Source of the DNA: Ailurus styani
Lineage: Eukaryota; Chordata; Mammalia; Carnivora; Ailuridae
DNA: 64,000 nt
Direction: 5' to 3'
Assembly: GCA_002007465.1 (NCBI GenBank)
Contig: LNAC01000375.1
Span: 551,303 to 615,302 of the forward strand
A program made the position numbers and the translations under genes. This document shows positions 22,056 to 32,271 of the stretch, in pieces. The notes beneath the pieces were generated by a model, which had not been told where the DNA came from, did no database searches, and worked only from the letters and a program-made list of their open reading frames with translations. Positions within the stretch are counted from its first letter, which is position 1. Each line of letters starts with the position of its first letter.

Positions 22056-24763
22056 TTTAATTTTTTTTTGTTTTTGTTTTTACAAGTTCGAAATCAATAT
22101 TAGATGATAGTAAAATGGAATGGCAGGTCTAGTGTACATAATTCAGGATCTCAGGTTCATTGAGGATATAGTATGGGACATAAGAAATCTTGAATTTGGT
22201 CCTATATAGGTAGTTTGGGGAGCAAACTCAGCACTCCTCACCCCAGCTTCTAGAGGTAAGCCCTGCTTCATATCCTGCTGAGTAAAGTGATAGGTTTCAA
22301 AGCCTTGCTGTCAGTCTAGAGGACTGATAAGGTCACTGTTTGATAAATCACACATGACCTCTCTTCTCTGGAGAAATTCTGCTGGGAAGGTTAAAGACAT
22401 TATTTTCAATGTTTCTTGAAAATATTTCCATCCTAACCTAGTAAAGTGTCAGTAATTAAATGTTTTTCCAAAATATATTCATTATAGGAAGTCAATATAT
22501 TTTTACAAATGTCCCGTTTTTAAAACACTTGAGTTATTATTTGACTAAAGGAATGTGAATATACGTTATTTAGCCTCACATCTTATAAACAGCCTATGCC
22601 ATCCTAGTCTTAACTTTAGTGGAAAATTCCAATGACACTTCAGTTTGGAGCTATAGATCTGGCCTTTGTCCAGAATAACCCCAGAAGGTATACTTTTAGA
22701 CACCTCAGTGACACCAATTCTTTGGAAGGTTATGAGATGGCATTTCTTAGCTGAGTATGGTTACTGTCAAAGGGAATTATAATCTAATGATTATTACAAA
22801 ACATAGTTTTATGAGGAATGAACTACAGTGTTTATACCTCTGGAGTGGCCCTTGGAATGACCTCTAGCCTAAAATTGTAGAACCAGAGGAGAAGGCAATT
22901 TTCAGTGTTGACCTATATTTTATTTTATTTTATATATATGTAATATATTTTATATATTATTTATATATATACTTATATATTAAATATATTTATATTTTTA
23001 AATATAACATATTTTATTTATACTATTATTTTTATTTCATTATGTGCTGCAATGAGTAGAGACAGATTTCAAATATTCAGTAGATACATATTAAGAAATA
23101 ATGATAACTGTGAATATCATGACAGTGTTATGGGCCATGCTTTTCATTTCATAAAACTCTTAGTTACTAAAGACTTAAAAATTTCTATTGTAACATAAAA
23201 CCATCTCTGCAATCTAGACACCCATAGTAATTGGAAAATCTTCACTTGGTAAGACTGAATTACATATAAAAAATTTCCAACATTTTAAACATGAATGTCA
23301 AGAGAAATAACAATTTCTTGATTATTAGGACTCTGTAGAGTTTTGGGAATTCCTAAACTCAATGCTTTTGTCCTATTACCTTCTGTGGTACTTTGACAAT
23401 CTCAACTGCTTGATAGCACTATCAACACAGGAAACAGAGAAATGAGATAATCCTCAAATTCATCAATTTTCTATTTTCCTATATTGGTGAAATATTTTTA
23501 AAGAAAGAGGCTGAGCTGATGGCTGAAATAAGTAGCAGCACTGTACTTACCTTGAATAAAGGGAGAAATATAGAAAAATGCTGGCCAGATACAGAGGAAA
23601 GATGATGAGAACCCAAGAAAGTGGTTGACAGTAGACATGGAAAGGAGAAATTTATTCAAGATACATTTAAAGACCCCACAGGAAGATTGCTTGGTTGTTT
23701 TAAGTAAGAAAGGGGATTAAATTCCTGATTTCTAGCATTGGTTAATGTATAAATAAAAATGTCATTAATAGAGATCAAAATCAGAAATAAAACCTCTGGG
23801 TTGGATAGTGAGAGATAATAAGGATTAATTCATTTAATTTTGGATTTGAGCTTGGAATACCCATGATACATCTCGATGCATAGTTTCCCTTTCCCAAATT
23901 GTTCTCAATAACCAAGGATTGAAGGCAAATATGAGTGCTATTCAATTGTTATTTTACCCTAAATGTTGATGATCTCTTTCAGATTTCATTAAAAATATTG
24001 CCAGAAAATTAGCCATCAAAATAATACAATTAATGTTTTTCTTGACTACAGTTATAACAGCTTCTGGCATCACTCCACTCACAAGAAAATTCTAAAATCG
24101 TTATTTCTTTGCCTACATGCTGAAGGTTGTTCTAGATGGGTTGTTACCTGAAATAAAAGCTTTTCAGAACTGGAAAGAAGACACAAAAATATGGATAGAA
24201 AATAGACACTCTCTCTCTTCTGAATGCACTCCAGCCTCTCTTTTTCATCATGTAGAGTCACAACGTTTCCCTCTTTTCTAATAATTTTGGCTTAGGCTTT
24301 CTTATATTGAATCTACAACCAGTAAAAAGAAAAGAATTAAAGTAAGTTACAATGAACAGCTTTCAAAAATTCCCTGCCTCAAATATTTCCATTGTTTTAA
24401 ACCATAATTATAAGTGATAGAACAGAGGTTGTTGACTAGATACTGTAAGCATTAGTTTTGAATATAATATTATATAATTACTTGGTTTTTGTTTTTGTTT
24501 GTTTGTATCTGCAGGTATGTTTATATACATGTGTGTAAGCATGCATGGTTGTATGTGTGTCCTGTAGGAAATTTGTTTTTCATGATTAGAAAAATATTGA
24601 AGTATTATTTTAAATAAAACCTCAGAGGTTTTATTCTCACATCTGAAAACACTAATATGTTCCTAGGAAGTTTCTGGAAACCCTCAAGAGGCCTCCACAA
24701 TTTATTAGTGGAGCACTGCCTGATGCAAGGGAGTTCTCATCTACATCCACCCTTAGGAGAACA
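22056..24763. other. Unassigned AT-rich DNA
   Basis: No gene, RNA or repeat family recognised apart from a TATATTTTA-rich tract at 22916-23030 and TTTTTG/TTTG runs near 24485-24510. Confidence 0.5.
22916..23030. repeat. AT-rich low-complexity tract
   Basis: TATTTTATTTTATATATATG followed by further TATATATTTAT-like sequence with almost no G or C. Confidence 0.88.
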
Positions 24764-25118
24764 AGTGTCAGCATTACTTTAAGCTTGTTAGAAATGCAGA
24801 ATTCCTGGGGTGCCTGCCTGGCTGTTGCCTAAGTGTCCAACTCTTGATTTTGGCTCATGTCAAGCCCTTGGGGTCTGGAGATGCATCCCCACATAGGGAT
24901 CAGTGTGGTGTCTGCTTGAGATTCTCTTCTCCCTCTCCCTCACCCCTACCCCCTTTCATGCACACTCTCTCTAAAATAAATAAACAAATAGATAGATAAA
25001 TAATAAGTAAAATCTTTAAAATAGAAAGAAATGAAGGATTCCTAGCCCCACCCAAAACTTCTGAATGAGAAGCTGCATTTTAACAAAATTCCCAATTGGT
25101 ATGGTTGCACTGTAGAAT
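24764..25118 (+). mobile_element. MER5A-type hAT element, split by a SINE
   Basis: Left part TCAGCATTACTTTAAGCTTG and TTAGAAATGCAGAATTCCT; right part AGCCCCACCCAAAACTTCTG, GCATTTTAACAAAATTCCCA and GTAGAATTTGAGAA. Joined, this follows the MER5A layout (nonautonomous hAT-Charlie). A Can-SINE separates the halves. Confidence 0.8.
24807..25027 (+). mobile_element. Older Can-SINE inside MER5A
   Basis: Head GGGTGCCTGCCTGGCTG, then CCAACTCTTGATTTTGGCTC and AAAATAAATAAACAAATAGA. The flanking duplication is GAAATGCAGAATTCCT (24791-24806) against GAAATGAAGGATTCCT (25028-25043). The divergence fits an older SINEC copy. Confidence 0.9.
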
Positions 25119-25843
25119 TTGAGAATTCTTCTCTATACCAAGGTGCTCTATAAGTCAGTAACACTTCTGTATGACAAATTCTGTGAGAAACTAAACACTG
25201 ATACATTTGGTGTTAGTTTTTTTTTGTATACCTGGCCAAATGAGATAAAAGAGAGGCCCAAGCATCAAAAAGAGCTAATGCATTTTGTTTTACAGTTGAA
25301 GTTGAGACATGCGCTCATCCATACACCGCTGCATTCAATTCCAACTGAATTTCATGGGTTAGTTGTTTCCTGTCCATCTGTACAGAGAATGAACGATTTT
25401 GATGTTTTTTAAGACACATAAAATAAACAAGTAATGAAGGGGTACACAATGGGTTATCATTTCTCAACATATTCCTCCTGAGGTTTTGAAGATTTGAAGT
25501 CACTGTCCAGGACTTTGTAAATTCCTTGACTTTCTCAGTTTGTGTGCACCTGCAATCTTTAGAAAGAAACAAATATTTTAGTATTTCACTACTACAAAAA
25601 CCTGCTTTGTGCTGATTTAAATTAGTGATAGATTCATTGTGATATAAATATTTTTAAAAACCCTCATCACTACTCATTACAGCAATCAGAAAACATTATA
25701 TAAATCTGTTCAGTAGAAATACAGGAGGCAAAGTTATTGTTACAAATAGTTTACTCACTAACCCGTATAGTGAAAATCCATTAATTACATACTTTATTTC
25801 TCATTCATTAACAGCAACTAACCATACATTCTGAGTGACTCAT
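25119..25843. other. Unassigned DNA
   Basis: No family recognised. Overlapping frames of 97 codons (plus, 25119-25412) and 85 codons (minus, 25315-25572) have no motif I can name and may be chance. Confidence 0.45.
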
Positions 25844-25854
25844 AAATACATGTA

Positions 25855-26108
25855 ATAGGGTGGTGGGTGGCACAGTCCATTAAACTCCCCATCACACAGT
25901 TTGTTTTTGCCCAGGCCATGGTCTCAGGGTCCAGATGAAGCCCCCCCTCTGGATGACTCACTACTCAGGGTGGAGTCAGGTTAAGATTCTTTCTCTCCCT
26001 CTTCCTCCGTCCCTCCCCAACCCCTCTCCCCAAGTGCACATGTCTGCACGTGCACTCTCTCTCTGTCCCCTCAAAATAAATAAATAAAATATTTTTTTTA
26101 AAAAGATA
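25855..26108 (+). mobile_element. Older, diverged Can-SINE, plus strand
   Basis: Decayed head TGGGTGGCACAGTCCATTAA, core GCCCAGGCCATGGTCTCAGG and tail CAAAATAAATAAATAAAATA. An 11-bp duplication AAATACATGTA flanks it (25844-25854 and 26109-26119). Confidence 0.9.
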
Positions 26109-26119
26109 AAATACATGTA

Positions 26120-27176
26120 TCAACAGAAAGAAATTTTTCAATAAATGTTTTTGGTTTAAGAGCCCAAACCTTTAAAAAATATATCTATCACGAGTATGTA
26201 ACAAGAAAGTGTCATCAGGCATTTTAAATGAGAGAAGTGCATTGATCATACAATTAATTCTGGCTTACTGAATGGAGATGAGCTTTTTTTGTGGATGAAA
26301 ACCATGGCGTTGTTTTTTAGTTCCCTTCTCTTTCTTTCCTCCCTGCCTCCTACTGTCTTCCTCCCTTCTTTCATCATTCTTCTCCTCTTTCATAGACACA
26401 GACACAGATAACATATATACTGAAAAATGTTTCTGGTATTTGTACTAGAGCTCAGGAAAGGAATCCTAATTACTTAGGTATATTATGTAAGAATGTGTGT
26501 CTCTTTAATGTATGGGTAAGAGAGGAATATTAAATTGTGCATGTTATTAGAAGACCTACTGCTTTGCTGTTATTGATAAGTCTTAAAGAAGTAACATGAT
26601 TCAAGAAGAGGAAAAAGGCTGGATTAGCTTTATCATTACAAATAAACCACGTTGTACTCATGCCTAAAAAACATATATTACAAAAATGATTAAGCACACC
26701 AAAATGTCAAATTATTTGGGGGCAAGTTTTGCTAATTGACAACCTTAAACTTATTTATGGCCTAGATAAGGTTGCTTTGATTCACATATTTAGAAGAAAA
26801 GGGATTCTTCTTCTGACTAAATGTTGCTTTCTCTGGAACTCTAGCTTGCATTATTTATCCTCAAACATTTCCTCATAATATACTTCCTTTCGTTTTTTAT
26901 TATAAATGTAGTAAGGAGAACAAAGTACTTAAGAAGCTATCTGTGAAAGGCTATTACTATTAAGAAAAGATCTAATGGTTTGTTTTGTTTTTGAAAAGTC
27001 ATCCTAGAACTCAGAGGTATGAAAATAAACACCCCAGAGGCAATTGTGAAGGAAGGAAAGGTAGTAGAATTAATAGGATAGCGAGGAATCTGAGTAGAAG
27101 GAAGAAGGGTGCCATGAATGAATGAATGAAGCAGAATAAACTTGCCACACAAAATGTGTTATATTATGGCATTGGT
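26120..27176. other. Unassigned DNA
   Basis: No gene or familiar repeat seen. A pyrimidine-rich stretch lies at 26320-26395. Confidence 0.5.
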
Positions 27177-27355
27177 CAACACCAAAGTGCAGTTTGTAGA
27201 CTAGTCACATAAGCTCTGGCTGCCCGCTAGACATGTAGAATCTCGGGCCTCATTTTGAAACTTACTCAAAAAGAATCTCTGAGGGTAGGATCCAGGAACC
27301 TGTGTTTTAACAAACTTTATAGGTGATATACATTAAATTTCTAGAACTGTTGTGC
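27177..27355 (+). mobile_element. MER5A-type hAT remnant
   Basis: Contains AGTGCAGTTTGTAGACTAG, ACATGTAGAATCTCGGGCCT, AGGAACCTGTGTTTTAACAA and CTTTATAGGTGATATACATT in MER5A order. It is strongly diverged, so it is an ancient copy. Confidence 0.7.
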
Positions 27356-28453
27356 TAGATTTTAAACACTTCAAGGTTATTCACCATTTGTATCAAATAC
27401 GTAGAAGAGTTCCTGCCTCAGAGTAGGCAACCAGTGGATGAATATGTCTTGAAAGAAAAAATTACCGAGAAAGAATGCCATATACTATGTTTCAGTCAGT
27501 GTGCAGGAAAACAAAACATTCATAGTAAACAAGATGTAGAAATTTTACTCTGGGCTACTACAGCCATTTATTATACCTTCCCCTTCCCTACAGTTTCTTG
27601 TGCTAAGAATTTATTTATACAGCGTGTCCATAAAGTCTGGAAACAAGTGATACTATTTTTTTTTTCGAGATTGACTTTATGCTTGATGGCATTACGGAGC
27701 TGCACCCATATTTGCCCCCATTAGGGATATCTCATACACTCTGTACCCAGATATGTATACCTGAGAGGAGCTTATATTGTGTTGCTCAGTATAACACAAT
27801 GTCTCCACCAGCTCAACAGTATTGCTTTCTCTGTCATTCACCCTGTGCTCCTCCATCAAGTCCATTCCATGAATACTCTCATGCATTTTCAAGTGTTGTT
27901 CTCAATTCATGTGACATTTTTATGGCAGTTAACTATCTATGCCAAAGAGTCTAGTAAAGAAAATGACAATATAATTAAAAATTATTGTTATAATTGTCTT
28001 AATTGTTTTCAAGCACAATTTGAGTTATGATTTTTAATCAGTGTTTCACATAAAGAAGACATAGTGATTTTTCCCTGGGAGAAAAGGACACTGAATAATT
28101 GAGATGCATGAACAGTTATTGTCCACTGATATTGCTACATTTTATACAGCCATGTGTTAGATTGTTAATACTCAGAAAGCACTGACTATTTTGTTTTAGT
28201 TCCTGCCTCTCTTTGACTCCTGAGTATGGATATTTGCAACAAATGAAATAATTCAAATTTGGGTAACAAAGAAGAAGAAACAGTACCAAAGGAAAAAAAC
28301 ACTTTTCACAAATTCTATAGTCAGTTTCTATGTTAAGGGCTTGCTTTATAAGCTTGCCTGCCTTCATCCATTTCTAAGAATTACGTGGCATTAAATTGTT
28401 ATTGGTGTTGTATCCACAGCTGAGTAACAAATAGAATCAAGGGCTTTTACTTA
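27356..28453. other. Unassigned DNA with a possible mariner terminus
   Basis: At 27618 a TA is followed by CAGCGTGTCCATAAAGTCTG, which resembles a mariner inverted terminus. Several short frames on both strands follow (27434-28030). No second terminus was found and no transposase motif is legible. Confidence 0.35.
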
Positions 28454-28684
28454 GAACATTTGTTCTCAGAGGGGCAATATTGCACCCAAGGGAACAAAAA
28501 CCAGTTCTTGAGGAAAGTTTTACTCTTTGTTATGTATAAAGCACAGGAATATGTACAGTATATAAACAGATATATATGTATGATCTGTGGTATTAAAATT
28601 TTGAGTGGGACGATTAGAAAAAGGAAATGTCTGAAAAAGGTCCATGGGAGCCGTGATAAAAAAAAAAAGGTTGAGAAATGCTGA
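28454..28684 (+). mobile_element. hAT-Charlie-like nonautonomous element
   Basis: Starts near TTTGTTCTCAGAGGGGCAAT and ends AAAGGTTGAGAAATGCTGAT, the TTCTCA / TTGAGAA terminal arrangement of hAT-Charlie elements. Between them lie CACCCAAGGGAACAAAAACC, TGAGTGGGACGATTAGAAA and CTGAAAAAGGTCCATGGGAG. The 120-codon minus-strand frame (28447-28809) mostly overlaps this element and is probably not a gene. Confidence 0.65.
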
Positions 28685-28849
28685 TCTGAAGCAGAGTTAA
28701 ACACATAGTAGCATTTGCAATTCCAGAATTTCTTTATTATGGGGTAAGGGAACTTCAAAATAAAAATCTGACTGGAAACAGGATAGGGGAAGGAGGTGGT
28801 TACAAACAAGAGTTAGGAGACTTTGCTTGAAGTTTTCTTCCATTTACAC

Positions 28850-29438
28850 ATGGTGGTAGCCAGAATTCTAAGATGGCTTCCTGACTCCTGTTATACGTGG
28901 CCTCCCTAATGCAATTCCCTTGAGTGTAAGCACGATCTGTGAAAATGATGGTTTTTAGCCCCCTGATTAGATTACATGGCCAGGGTAAAGGCATTTGCAT
29001 AAGAAATTAAAGTCTTCTATCAGTTGAATTTGAGTCAATCAAAAGAAGGATAATGGTCAGGGCCTGCCTGATCAGGTGCAGTCTTTAAAAGAGGCTGAAG
29101 CATCAGAGACATTGTCCCAGTCATCCTGAAGACAACAAACGACCATTTTATGAATGTCCTATGAAGAGAGATGACCTCAGGACCTGAGGATCTCAGTTCC
29201 ACAACCGCAAGGGAATGAATTCTGTCAACAACCATACAGGCCTGGAAGAGGACTGCGAGCTTCAGTTAGGAACTGCTGCCCCAGATTAGGCCTAGATGGC
29301 AGTCTTCTAAGACCAGAGAGGAACGGGCTAACCTGTATCTGCACTCCTGACTCAGGGAAACTGACAAAAAATGAATTTTTTTAAACAGATACATTTGAAA
29401 CAATTTGTCAGACAACTATAGAAAATTAATACACATAC
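28850..29438 (+). mobile_element. Probable ERVL/MaLR-type LTR, plus strand
   Basis: Runs GGTAGCCAGAATTCTAAGAT, GATTAGATTACATGGCCAGG, TATCAGTTGAATTTGAGTCA, GGGCCTGCCTGATCAGGTGC, CACAACCGCAAGGGAATGAA and CTGACTCAGGGAAACTGACA, ending ATAGAAAATTAATACAC. This matches the general layout of an old MaLR/ERVL LTR. The subfamily is uncertain. Confidence 0.7.
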
Positions 29439-29709
29439 CAAGTACACCGTTTTTATTTAAATTTGTGTTATTTGATACAGACTTGAAGGCTGATATGATA
29501 CTAAAACCTACCCATCACACCTGTGCTACCACTGAGAAGAAAGAAATTTTATAGAAAAAAATACAGGACTAGGAGTGAAGTACTCTTCCTCCTTTTCAAG
29601 TATTATCTAGGATGAACATTCTTCTAATGGTGATTTTAAATGGAATCTTTTTAAATATAAAAATTCATATAGTACTTAAAATTGAATAATACTCTTTTGT
29701 ATACTTCAA
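29439..29709. other. Unassigned AT-rich DNA
   Basis: No recognisable feature. Confidence 0.5.
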
Positions 29710-29723
29710 CTGATTTGTCTTTC

Positions 29724-29888
29724 TTTTTTTTTAAAGATTTTATTTATTTATTTGTCAGAGAGAGAGAGCACAAGCAGGAGGAATAGCAGGCAGAGGGAGA
29801 AGCAGGCTCCCCGCTGAGCAAGGGGGTTCGATCCCAGGACCCTGAGCCAAATGCAGACACTTACCCTGCTGAGTCACCCAGGAATCTC
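29724..29888 (-). mobile_element. Can-SINE, minus strand, short
   Basis: Tail side AAAGATTTTATTTATTTATT, then GGCTCCCCGCTGAGCAAGGG and a shortened head TGCTGAGTCACCCAGGAATC. The TCATGATC segment is deleted. A 14-bp duplication with one mismatch, CTGATTTG(T/C)CTTTC, flanks it (29710-29723 and 29889-29902). Confidence 0.94.
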
Positions 29889-29902
29889 CTGATTTGCCTT
29901 TC

Positions 29903-31085
29903 AACCTAAGGTAGGTATTATCAAGTACACTTGAGAATGGGGAATAGTACCAACTATACAACCAAATTTATTAACCCAAGAAGAGATGGTGCTTTAGTAG
30001 GGGATCAAAACCTAGACCCCTGGTCTTCAGATGGACTAAATCTCTTTCTCCTACACTTTCCTCTTTCAGTTCCATCCTAGCGGTGGTTTCCTTATTCATT
30101 AGAATCCAGCCTTCATCTTACTTATGATATTGCTTATCAGAACATTGTGTATTAGGAGAAGTGAATAGAGTTTTGTTGTTGTTGTAAGGGTAGATAAATA
30201 TGCATGCCTGGAATAAATATATACAGCTGTGTTTAGTACTTTTATTTGATGGTAAGTGTTGTTAATTCTTTTACAATGGCTCTAGCCATCATATCTTTTA
30301 TTCAGTCTTCAACTGAAAACTGACATGTCCTACAGTAGTGGCTCCTTCACAAGGTAAAAAATTATTTTTCTATTCAGTTTCATATCTCTAAATAAATTAT
30401 TGATTAAGAAACTCTGTGGTCGGGAGTTTCTCTTTCCTTAAAACTTAAGAAGAAACAAGAAAATATTTGCACCTTTTTCTGACATAGGGAGAAGCCCCAT
30501 ATTCTATGAACAGTGGTAAATTCCTTTACCAAAAATTATAATTACTTATTTTTCATAAATATTATGCCTGTGTCTATATATCTGCAATTCCTAAATTTTG
30601 TATTATACTTCACATAGTTTATACTCAACTTTCAAATTTGATAAATGCTTTTATTTCTGCTATGAAGTTAATTCTGAAAAAATGAAAAGGATCCCCACAT
30701 AAGCATGGTGTCTTTTAAGCTATTTATAACTTCCACATAGCAATGCCACTTTTAGCCTCTCTAGAATTCTCTCTTGTGCAAATGCCTGGGAAATATTGAG
30801 CTACTACAGTACATACTGCGTTCCTTTGAAAGATTTTGTGAGTCAACAAGGATAAGCAGATTCTATATTCACAGCTTTGATAACTGCCTCTGTAGAGACA
30901 TTTGAAAGCAAAAAGATCTTGTTCTAGCACATCTCCAAGTGGGATCACAGAATGTGGAACTGTAGGACTACAGACTGTGGAAAATTATTATAAACATCAC
31001 TTATATCAAAGACAAAAACTTCTTGAGAATTTGAATTTACATTTGGAAACACATGAGCTTTGATATATGGCAACTTCAGCCTCTG
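29903..31085. other. Unassigned DNA
   Basis: No gene or familiar repeat. The 74-codon minus-strand frame at 30724-30948 shows no motif. Confidence 0.5.
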
Positions 31086-31097
31086 AAGAAATTTTAG

Positions 31098-31302
31098 GGC
31101 GCCTGGGTGGCTCAGTGGGTTAAAGCCTCTGCCTTTGGCTCAGGTCATGATCTCAGGTTCCTGGGATTGAGGCCAGCATCAGGCTCTCTGCTTAGCAGGG
31201 AGCCTGCTTCCTCCTCTCTCTCTCTGCCTGCCTCTCTGCCTACTTGCGATCTCTCTCTCTCTCTCTCTCTCTGTCAAATAAATAAATAAAATCTTAAAAA
31301 AT
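31098..31302 (+). mobile_element. Young Can-SINE, plus strand
   Basis: A complete element, GGCGCCTGGGTGGCTCAGTG to TGTCAAATAAATAAATAAAA, with an expanded CT run at 31251-31272. A perfect 12-bp duplication AAGAAATTTTAG flanks it (31086-31097 and 31303-31314). Confidence 0.96.
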
Positions 31303-31390
31303 AAGAAATTTTAGATACTTCATATTTTCCCCTTAAAATTATTCCATTTCCCTTTCCAATAAATATATACAAAGAAAAATTTTGTATTAT

Positions 31391-31843
31391 AAGCATACCT
31401 TGTTTTACTGCACTTGGCAAATATTGTTTTCTACAAATAAAGTTTTGTGTCAACCCTGCATTGAACAAGTCTATAGGTATCATTTTTTCCAATAGCATTT
31501 GCTCACTTTGTATCCCTGTGTCATATTTTGGTAATTCTCACAGTATTTCAAATATTTTCATTATAATTATTTTTGTTATGGTGCTCTGTGATCGGTGATT
31601 ATAAATCGTTGAAATCTCAGATGATAGCTAGAATTTCTTAGCAATAAAGTATTTTTCATTTAAGGTATATACATCATTGTTTTAAACATAATACTATTGC
31701 ACACTTAATAGACTATAGTACAGTGTAAACATAAATTTTACGTGTACTGGGAGACCCAAAAGTTTATTAGATTTACTTTATTACAATATTCACTTTATTG
31801 CAGTGGTCTGAGCTTGAACCTGCAATATCTCTGAGGTGTGCCT
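31391..31843 (+). mobile_element. Tigger1-derived nonautonomous DNA transposon
   Basis: The left end AAGCATACCTTGTTTTACTG and right end CCTGCAATATCTCTGAGGTG plus TGCCT are inverted versions of the Tigger1 terminus. Inside are ATTTTGGTAATTCTCACAGT, TCTGTGATCGGTGATTATAA, TTGCACACTTAATAGACTAT and AAAAGTTTATTAGATT. About 450 bp remain and the transposase gene is deleted. TA flanks the left end (31388-31389) and TAG follows the right end. A carnivore-specific Tigger1 MITE is the likely family. Confidence 0.88.
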
Positions 31844-31844
31844 T

Positions 31845-32271
31845 TAGTTTCCAATTGCTGCTGTAACAAATTACCATAATCTTAGTGATTTGAAAGAACA
31901 AAAATTTATTCTTTTACAGTCTTTAGATGAGTTGTCTGACATGGAACTGACCAGAACAGGATCAAAGTTTTGTCAAAGATGGTAGTTTCTTGCTTCTTAG
32001 ATTCTAGCGAATACCAGCATCCCCTGGCTCCTGGCAATATCACTTAATCTCTGCTTCCATTATTACATCATCTTTTTCTCTCTCTGTTCTCCTGCTTGTC
32101 TCTTATAAAGGATCCTTGTGATTAAATCGGGCCCACTTAGATCATTTCCTCATCTCAAAATTCTTTTCTTAATCCCAACCACAAAGTTCTTTTGCTAAAT
32201 AAATTAACACTCAAAGGTACCAGGGGTTAGGAAATGGACATCTGTGGGGTAATTATTCAGTCTACTACCAT
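31845..32271 (-). mobile_element. MLT1-type LTR, minus strand
   Basis: The plus strand carries antisense MLT1 landmarks: TTTCCAATTGCTGCTGTAAC, AAATTACCATAATCTTAGTG, CAAAAATTTATTCTTTTACA, TCTCTCTGTTCTCCTGC, GATCCTTGTGATTAAATCGG, GCCCACTTAGATCATTTCCT, TTAGGAAATGGACATC and TCAGTCTACTACCA. It directly abuts the Tigger1 element on its left. Confidence 0.88.

Noticed and set aside
28447..28809. 120-codon hydrophobic minus-strand frame that could suggest a membrane protein
   Set aside because: It overlaps a hAT-like element and AT-rich flank. Hydrophobicity follows from T-rich codons.
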